A stretch of 64,000 nucleotides of DNA, from positions 317,501 through 381,500 of the forward strand of contig OX123197.2 of the NCBI GenBank assembly GCA_944739405.2, read 5' to 3'. This document shows positions 57,900 through 64,000 of the stretch, one piece after another. The translations under genes and the position numbers were made by a program. The DNA is from Euclidia mi (lineage: Eukaryota > Arthropoda > Insecta > Lepidoptera > Erebidae). Under the pieces are notes generated by a model, which saw only the letters and a program-made list of their open reading frames with translations, was not told where the DNA came from and did no database searches. Numbering within the stretch: the stretch's first letter is position 1; every line of letters begins with the position of its first letter.

Positions 57900-58170
57900 T
57901 CAAGTTCCTGCTAACTAGTCAGAGACAGTGGTCTGTGTGGTGACGGATTAAGAATACGGAATGTCACCACCCCATATCATCCCATGGGTGTCGTAAGAGC
58001 CGACAGAGGGACCATACTATGTAGAGAACAGCACTGTAAGAGAAGGAAAACTTGAAACAAACCCTATACCAACCTGTTTGGCCAGCGCGGTATAGTAGGC
58101 CAATTCCTCCTTTCAAAGGAGAGGCCTAGTCCAGCAGTGGACTGTAAGGGGCTGAAGATGATGAACTAGT
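57900..58170 (+). mobile_element. LINE 3' fragment in PIAS intron
   Basis: It contains catcccatgggtgtcgtaag, tttcaaaggagaggcctagt and ccagcagtggactgtaaggg, ending gctgaagatgatga. This is the usual 3' end of a common lepidopteran LINE with a GATGAT tail. Only non-coding tail sequence is present. Confidence 0.65.
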
Positions 58171-58253
58171 CAGATAATTCGTAGCAATTACGTTACAATT
58201 TAGAACTTATCTTAGTTTAGAGGAGGTGGGCCTTACTAAATATTAGCACTCAC

Positions 58254-58432
58254 TTTTTAAACTTAACATCGGGGTGTACGGGGAAGGGCGGCAGCGGCGC
58301 CGTGGGCGAGGGCGAGGGCATGGGCGCGAGAGTGGCGCCACCCGCGCCGCCGCCGTACCCGTGGTACATGCTGCTCGCGTACATCGGGTTCTGCCGCGCC
58401 TGCAACGTGCCTTTCTGTACCATTTCGCTGCC
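58254..58432 (-). CDS. PIAS: PIAS exon (Pro/Gly-rich linker before PINIT)
   Basis: It encodes VQKGTLQARQNPMYASSMYH, then a Gly/Ala/Pro-rich part, and ends FPVHPDVKFKK. The final KFKK joins LPFYDVL in the next exon, as in other PIAS proteins. The donor gtgagt starts at 58253 (phase 2). The acceptor is less certain: tag at 58435-58433 keeps phase 0 and gives GSEM first, and a second phase-0 acceptor (cag) is possible at 58417-58415. The polypyrimidine tract is poor for both. Confidence 0.75.
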
Positions 58433-58743
58433 CTATCGCCCGGACCTTGCTCACACTTGCGCATGCCGATATAACACTCACTACATGATGCAGACATTCG
58501 AACTACTTACTGAATGCGTCATAAAACTGGTCAGTGATCAAATTGTGAAATGATACTGATATTCTCATATCTAACGCATAATGTAGAGATTTACTACAGG
58601 TTTTACCTTTGACGAGTAAAACTACATACTTGCAGAGCATGAACTAGATGGCTTAACAAGCTTGCTATAACTAATCAAGACAAGGACAACTAGTGTAACT
58701 ACTCAAGCAAGCTTGTTTGGTCGTTACGGATGTACAAAATTAC

Positions 58744-58906
58744 CGTGACTGGCATAGTCTGAGCGCGCGAGTCCTGTGGGTTGTAGCCGGTAACGGCGGG
58801 GTGCTGGTAGAGCGCGCGCGAGCCGGGCAGCGCCGGCGCCAGCGGGTCCTTGCCCTGCCCCGCGCCACCCGGGCCCACGCCGCTCGACTGCAGGCTTTGA
58901 TTGTTC
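58744..58906 (-). CDS. PIAS: PIAS exon (N-terminal linker)
   Basis: It encodes NNQSLQSSGVGPGGAGQGKD, then PLAPALPGSRALYQHPAVTG, and ends QTMPVT. The acceptor is gttatag, ending at 58907, and the donor gtaatt from 58743. The first base completes a codon begun upstream (phase 2) and the exon ends in phase 0. The sequence is disordered, the kind of linker found between SAP and PINIT in PIAS proteins. GC-rich codons match the other exons. Confidence 0.8.
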
Positions 58907-59109
58907 CTATAACATCAGCATCATGTTCATATCGCTACATCACTTGCGTCTTCTTCTTCTTACAATTATGGTGGACAGAATACAATGAAATATCATGCAA
59001 CATTAGTAAGAGCGGCTTGTCATTAAACCGGCTTCCTTCCATAATCTCTCACAATAGAACCACCACCCAAAAGCCCATAGTCATGCTTCCTGTCTTCCAC
59101 ATGCCACAT

Positions 59110-59358
59110 CTAATGACTGCAGTAGCAAATTGAAAAATGTTGACCGCTTTCTGAAATAGGGAATGACATGCTGGCAGCTACTTGTGAGGCAAACGTGACA
59201 GGAACCGACACTTGCCTAGACTGACTGTAGCCCCTTTGTGAGCGGTGACCGTTTTCAGTGGTTTTGAGTCGCGTTCTAAGTTCGGAAGAGGTTCCATTTT
59301 CGGGGGGTGCACTGGGAGCCGCGCTTCCTACCCTCGCTGAAGACCGTGTTTTAACCAT
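59110..59358 (-). other. Unassigned open frame in PIAS first intron
   Basis: An ATG at 59358 opens 82 codons (MVKTRSSARVGSAAPSAPPE, then Ser/Thr/Arg-rich). It is on the PIAS sense strand but no donor in it gives the phase 2 needed to join the exon at 58906. The basic, low-complexity start resembles the N-termini of gag-like retroelement proteins. It is probably not part of PIAS. Confidence 0.25.
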
Positions 59359-60630
59359 TGTTGACGAACAACCATCTCATGTCAACTGAAATTCACGAGT
59401 CCAAAAATGGACAAACTATCATAAATTAACTTTACAAAACTGATGAGATTTCTGGAAAATTTCTTCAGTGATGCAAAAATACTGCACCACTCGGAGTCCT
59501 TATTTCTCTTATGCTACTGAAACTGATAGGGAAAGGGGCAATATCTACTGAACATCTGCAATTGAATAATTATCCATTTTAGTCATCAATGGTTAAAACA
59601 TGTCTTACAGCTTTAATAATTTAAAATCTAGAAAAACCATAAAAGAACTTAAACTAAGATATAGTTTTAAAATAATTGTTGGTGATCCTTTAGTTTATAA
59701 TTTGAGAATTATTCCACTGCAGCTGTGAAGGAGCATCGCTAAGGAGAGAAAAGTACATTAACAATTTTTTACACAGACCCACAACTATGGGGAATAGAGA
59801 CTGAGCAGTAAGAGAAATAAGGGGTGTCCTGTTTATGAAATTTTCCAGAATGGTATAAAATACAATGAAATATGTAAATGGATGGAGGAAACAGGACCAC
59901 TCCATTTTGTGTCAGTTTCATTTTAGAAATGTAACTCTCACTAGTAACATATCAAAATAATAAATTGATGGCACTATTCTCCTAGTGACTATAAAATAAC
60001 AAAAGAAAATCTAATGGGAGTTTATAGAAATGGTGAAGTAGGTACATATTAATGAATCAACTCAAAACTTAACCTGGGCTAAAGCTACACAACAATTTAA
60101 TATTCAGAAGCATCAGTGTTTATCAACAAAGCAAGGCATACTTGACGCGTCTTAAGGCTTAGAGAAGTTGTAAACTTGTGTCGGTATGTTTTTGTTATCA
60201 CTAGGTACCTCATTATTATTTAGAATCCCGGCAACTAACTACATAGGCAAATCAATAGGGGGCTACCTACGCATAACAATCATTAGTGGGGTTAGCATAA
60301 TTATTGCTATTAGTCTAATTTTCAGTATATAGGTAATTAAGAGCTAAATAAGTAATAACAAACAAAGTTACGGCTTACTCTCGCAGATAAACTAAATTTT
60401 CTACGGGAAAACCACGTTATGTACGTTGCGAACACAGTTGAATTTAAAAAGCCCGGCAGGCACTAGTCAACTGTGCTTACACTAGCAATATTTCAATTAA
60501 GTTTCAATTAATAATTTACCATTTTTACCGTATTTTTAGTTGAATATCTACAATGAAAAGTTCTAAAAGAAAACGTACACAAAATTTTAAACAATATGGT
60601 TGTCACTACCGAAAATCAAGTTTTACTCAC
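59359..60630. other. PIAS first intron, unannotated
   Basis: AT-rich. No SAP-domain coding sequence was found on the minus strand here. Confidence 0.55.
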
Positions 60631-60668
60631 CATGATATCGCGTTACCGTAATCGTAATATCTACTCAT
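60631..60668 (-). CDS. PIAS: PIAS putative first coding exon (SAP-less isoform)
   Basis: An ATG at 60668-60666 opens 12 codons, MSRYYDYGNAIS. Two bases (TG) follow, then a consensus donor gtgagt from 60630. The exon ends in phase 2, exactly what the next exon at 58906 needs; the junction codon becomes TGG (Trp). The joined N-terminus would be MSRYYDYGNAISW-NNQSLQ. No SAP domain is encoded between this exon and PINIT, although SAP is standard at PIAS N-termini. It may be an alternative first exon, with a SAP exon beyond base 64000. The exon is short, so the call rests on start, donor and phase. Confidence 0.5.
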
Positions 60669-60800
60669 ATTAAATCTAATTTATAAAAGTTGCACTGACA
60701 TTTAACTACTATTAAAATTATTTACGTGTGTTTTTCACAAAACGCCATAACTTGACGCTTGTTACACAGCCGCCACGTTGGCCATAGACTAAAAATATTT
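60669..60800 (-). promoter_or_regulatory. PIAS: Candidate promoter/leader of the SAP-less PIAS transcript
   Basis: On the minus strand a TATA-like ttttataaatta lies about 15-25 bases before the ATG, too close to serve that start codon. Further upstream is a GC patch, ggccaacgtggcggc (near 60784-60770), resembling a YY1/Pho-type or initiator context. Transcription probably starts near this patch. The leader is otherwise AT-rich. Confidence 0.3.
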
Positions 60801-62344
60801 ATACTATCATGTGTACAGGTCTTTACAAATAAAACCATATTATTTATTTTTGTTTTAAATAATTAATTAACTTCCAGAGATAGATTATGTCAAAATATTT
60901 TATTTACATAATATTTTATAATATTTACGACAAAAAATACATAAGGTAGTTTACTGTAATTATTTTAAAGACCTAATTAAATCACATTTTGAATAAAGCT
61001 TAGGACACACTTGTATCAACCATTAACAAGGCATACGTCACATCCATTTCCTAATTTGTTGTGCTGAGAAAAGCTATCCGTTCGGATACATAAAAACACT
61101 AATGATAAAATTAGTTATTATCAAAGCAGGTTTATATCACACTTCATCGTAGCTTAGATAGATATGTCTCGAGCAGGCACGTCTCTGGCACAATATGCGA
61201 TCCGAAAATGCCTTTGAGATTGAAGGCTGTTGTGTCAGAAGACCTGTCAACTGTATGGTGCTGACTGCTGAGTGGTGGGCTTCTAAGAAACGACTGCATA
61301 ATATAGTAACAATGAGAATGATACAATAAACGTGCGGCGTGATGAGAATAAACAGACGTTGGAGGTACTTAGTATAAAAGTGGCGCTCATAGGCGAGAGA
61401 GTGAATGGAAGTCGTTTGACTTGAAATAAACGTTTATGTATATATATATATATATTATTGAGCACAATTCAAATATGTTTTCTAATAAATGTCAATTAGA
61501 TTTTGTTTCACTGATAATTTTGTACATCTATTATTATTTATGCTTTAGTTATTTTAATGTTATTTTACCATATAAGATTGTTTTACTTGATCGCCTGAAG
61601 CACATAAACCTAGGACAGGCAAACATGTTTTATCCCTTAAATTTACTAAGTATTTTGGAAATAATAAAAAAAATATTTATTTATATCTTACTTTGAATAA
61701 GGTGTGGTTTGTAACTTATAATACCGTCATCCACGCGTTGTCCCAATTTGATTCAATATATTATCCGGTTCTCCTGAAGTCACGATTATTAGAATTTTCA
61801 TAATTAACTACAGAGTCTAAGCTACGAATGATTAAGAACTAAAAAATATGTTTGTGACATCCCTAACTTATAGCTATTAAAACTTTTTGCCAGATATCCG
61901 AACACATGACGTTCGAAAACTGGAAATTTAATTACAAATAGTAAGCGTAAATGAAAAACATTTTTATACTTTGTTAAGATCACGTGACTTTAATAGTTAT
62001 ATAATTTACGACTCTATAACATGAATAAATTATGTTATTTATTATACAATAAAATTATCTGTAATATTTAACCATAGAGTCAATTGAATAGTTTCAGAAC
62101 GGGTTGCTATTCGGAAACGGAAACTCGAGTTATAATTTCCATATCCTAATTATGTGGGTTGTAGCAGTCTTAGAAATTAATGAATTTTATCGATATAAGT
62201 TTTAATTGCGTAATCTAATCTAACAGCACTTAATTGTATCCGACGATAGACGAGTAATCTTTTTCAAAGAACCTACTTTAAGAACTTTCAATGAAATCCA
62301 TTAAAAAAAGTAGTTATAGCCTGTCGGGCACCAGAAACATAGTT
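60801..62344. other. Intergenic or upstream PIAS intron
   Basis: A segment at 61144-61440 contains two AATAAA motifs and ends in a (TA)n run at 61437-61456. Its composition differs from its surroundings and it may be an LTR or retroelement end, but no pair or duplication was found. No exon is supported. Confidence 0.35.
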
Positions 62345-62595
62345 TCATCGTCATATCAAGCTAAGAACGTCTATAGCTGGACATAGGCATCTTCTAAGGC
62401 TGTACACATAGATGGATATTAAGCCCCAACCACCTTCTTCCGCGATCCCAATGGGATCGTCAAGTCTAGCTGGCGCAAGGCCGCCCTCTATTTCGTAATC
62501 CTTTGCGTGGCCACCGCTCCAGAACCTTTCTGCTCCAACGGCTAACGATTGTTCTCGCTATATGCCCTGCCCGCTGCCACTTCAACATGATTATT
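62345..62595 (-). pseudogene. LINE RT C-terminal relic
   Basis: The minus-strand frame near 62585 reads MLKWQRAGHIARTIVSRWSR, then KVLERWPRKG, and after interruptions the tail equivalent to that at 47810-47955 (ending near agctggacataggc). It is the LKWQWAGHIAR...RWxxKVLEWRP motif of the same RTE-like LINE family. Stops and frame breaks are present. Confidence 0.75.
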
Positions 62596-62679
62596 CGGCA
62601 ATTTTCTTCTACATTATTATTGTTCATTTCTGTTTCGAGTTGATAAGCAACGAGGATGTAATTCTGTTAGCTGTATCCT

Positions 62680-64000
62680 ATTGCTACTACTACACCTGCG
62701 TTAGCGTTAACGACAACGGCCAACGCGTTAAAAATGCGCACTGGTTACATTAAGTTTACAATGCCGTTGCCGTTAAGCGTTAATTCCTCGTGAATTCACG
62801 CGTTCACACACGTTAAGGAGGTTTATATTCCAAAGCCACGGCTCTGGTTGTAATAGTTCTAAAAACTAAAGCTTTCTCTTTCGACCACTCGATAGTCGTT
62901 CTCGTCAATGCAATTTATACCTAATGCTCCTGCTACACCTGCGTCTTAACGCGTTAATTAGCGCGTTAATTTAGGTGCTAAGTAGATGTGGCCAACGTTT
63001 TAACGCGTTAAATTACAAATTGTCAAGGCGAATCTTTTACGCGCTAGGCCATTACCTTTAATGCTCCTGCTACACCTGCGTCTTAACGCCTCAATTAGCG
63101 CGCTAATTTAGGCGCTACGTAGATGTGGCCAACGTTTTAACGCGTTAAAATACTAATTTTCAATGAGATTTTTTTAACGCGTTAACTAACGCGTTATTGG
63201 CCATTGCCATTAACGTTAAGGCTAACGCAGGTGTAGCAGTAACATCCCCCCCGTGGGATCTCCACCTTGTCGTGGTGGGGGGGCTCAGTAACCGTGGGTT
63301 AGAAGCCACCCACGGTGAAGCTAAGCGGGATCCCGGGAGGGGACGCTCCACGTGAGCTTGGTAGAGGCCTGCGTAGGATGCGTCCCATGGTGCGGGTGCG
63401 GGGGACAGGTCTGTCTATCCCTCGCAGTCGGGTGCGGTCGCGGGAGGAGAGGCGTGTGGGTGTTGCGTTGCCCCGCGCCCTATCTCCCGCGACCAAATGG
63501 GGGCGCACCATCGTTGCGTCGCGGTGGGGCCGCAGAGGAGGGGGAGGTGCGGTGTTGCGTTGCCGTCCTCCCTATCCTCTGCGGCCGCTGGGTGTTTTGG
63601 CGGCGGAGCCCAATACCTTCATCCGCCGCCAAGGGGGTTTCGTTCGGGGCCCGCCTGACCATCTGGCGGGCCATTACCCGTCGGGGGGTAGCGAAGAATG
63701 CTTTGGTGAAACCCTACCCTCCGACACATGGGTACATGAGGAGCACGGGTTGGTTTTTAGTCAGTAAGAGTCTGACAGTCCCCTTCGTCCTTCCCCCCCG
63801 GGGCGGAGGGACTCCATGAGGATTTTCCAACCCGATACCAAAAAAAAAAAAAAAAAAACTTGTAGCAGTAACATAACGCTAACGCAGGTGTAGCAGTAGC
63901 ATAAAACAAAGTACACTCGTCATTTTCGTAAGCGCGTCCTGTGGAATAAGACAGCGCTAATGTAGCCAAGATCATTTAGCGCGCTAAACTACGCGCTACA
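62680..64000. repeat. Cluster of 'tgctacacctgcgt' MITEs
   Basis: The phrase ctgctacacctgcgtcttaa recurs at about 62930 and 63067, a 137-bp period. It appears with variants near 62685 and inverted (aacgcaggtgtagcag) near 63222 and 63883. Each is followed or preceded by aacgttttaacgcgttaaa-type palindromic words. This is a nested or tandem set of one MITE family, cut by the LINE-derived insertion at 63246-63860 and running off the window end. Confidence 0.8.
63246..63860 (+). mobile_element. R1-type LINE reduced to 5' leader plus 3' tail
   Basis: The insertion is flanked by a perfect 14-bp duplication TGTAGCAGTAACAT (63232-63245 and 63861-63874) and ends in poly-A (63840-63858). The first part (tctccaccttgtcgtggtgg; gccacccacggtgaagctaa) is the kind of leader found in R1-clade LINEs. 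The last part (gtttttagtcagtaagagtc; ggattttccaacccgat) is their 3'UTR. The two protein genes between are missing. Overlapping long frames in this GC-rich piece are compositional. Confidence 0.8.

Noticed and set aside
59110..59358. Alternative PIAS first exon (82-codon frame)
   Set aside because: No internal donor gives the phase required by the exon at 58906, and the sequence shows no SAP domain.
63315..63819. Two plus-strand frames of about 150 codons
   Set aside because: They lie in the leader/tail of an internally deleted R1-type LINE, overlap each other and show no protein motif.
1..64000. CRISPR array or bacterial operon
   Set aside because: No regularly spaced short repeats with unique spacers were seen. 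Introns, polyadenylation signals and insect transposons show nuclear eukaryotic DNA.

Overview
The window looks like moth or butterfly (Lepidoptera) nuclear DNA. It is AT-rich, with scattered CpG-rich islands. The repeat types are those usual in lepidopteran genomes: Helitrons inserted between A and T with 5'-TC and CTAG-3' ends, several LINE reverse-transcriptase families, tRNA-derived SINEs, a THAP/P-type DNA transposon and many MITEs. Species cannot be named from sequence alone.

One host gene can be built almost completely. It is the SUMO E3 ligase PIAS (Drosophila Su(var)2-10), on the minus strand between about 60.7 and 39.9 kb. Nine exons join with matching reading phases: 60668-60631, 58906-58744, 58432-58254, 57420-57243, 57001-56900, 51011-50159, 48778-48566, 47750-47669 and 40349-40256. 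They encode about 633 residues with a PINIT domain, an SP-RING, a SUMO-interacting motif and an acidic/proline tail. The stop codon is followed by a 3'UTR with AATAAA about 310 nt downstream. The first exon proposed here encodes no SAP domain, so this may be an alternative-promoter isoform; a SAP exon, if present, lies beyond base 64000.

A second minus-strand gene is suggested only by its 5' end: a CpG-rich leader at 8.3-8.7 kb, an ATG, 19 codons and a consensus splice donor at 8256/8255. The rest would lie below base 1. Other CpG islands with possible minus-strand donors (18.0, 32.8 and 37.4 kb) could be alternative promoters of that gene.

The remainder is transposable elements and unannotated AT-rich DNA. 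The most informative structures are these. A 2.8-kb element at 10082-12905 has an 8-bp target duplication, 25-bp inverted ends and a degenerate THAP exon. It sits inside a LINE, whose reading frame is restored when the insert is removed, and it carries an intact 366-codon ORF1-like gene. Two Helitrons lie head to tail at 53392-56277. A 473-bp palindrome with a 3-nt spacer is at 43100-43572. A MITE is nested inside a foldback element at 21665-22347. A 283-bp tandem duplication of a MITE is at 36.2-36.7 kb. An internally deleted R1-like LINE with a 14-bp target duplication is at 63246-63860. A SINE at 53.1 kb shares its 3' tail with LINE copies at 28.5 and 35.0 kb.

Boundaries of repeats not marked by target duplications are approximate. 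No similarity search was possible; family names rest on motifs, ends and target duplications.
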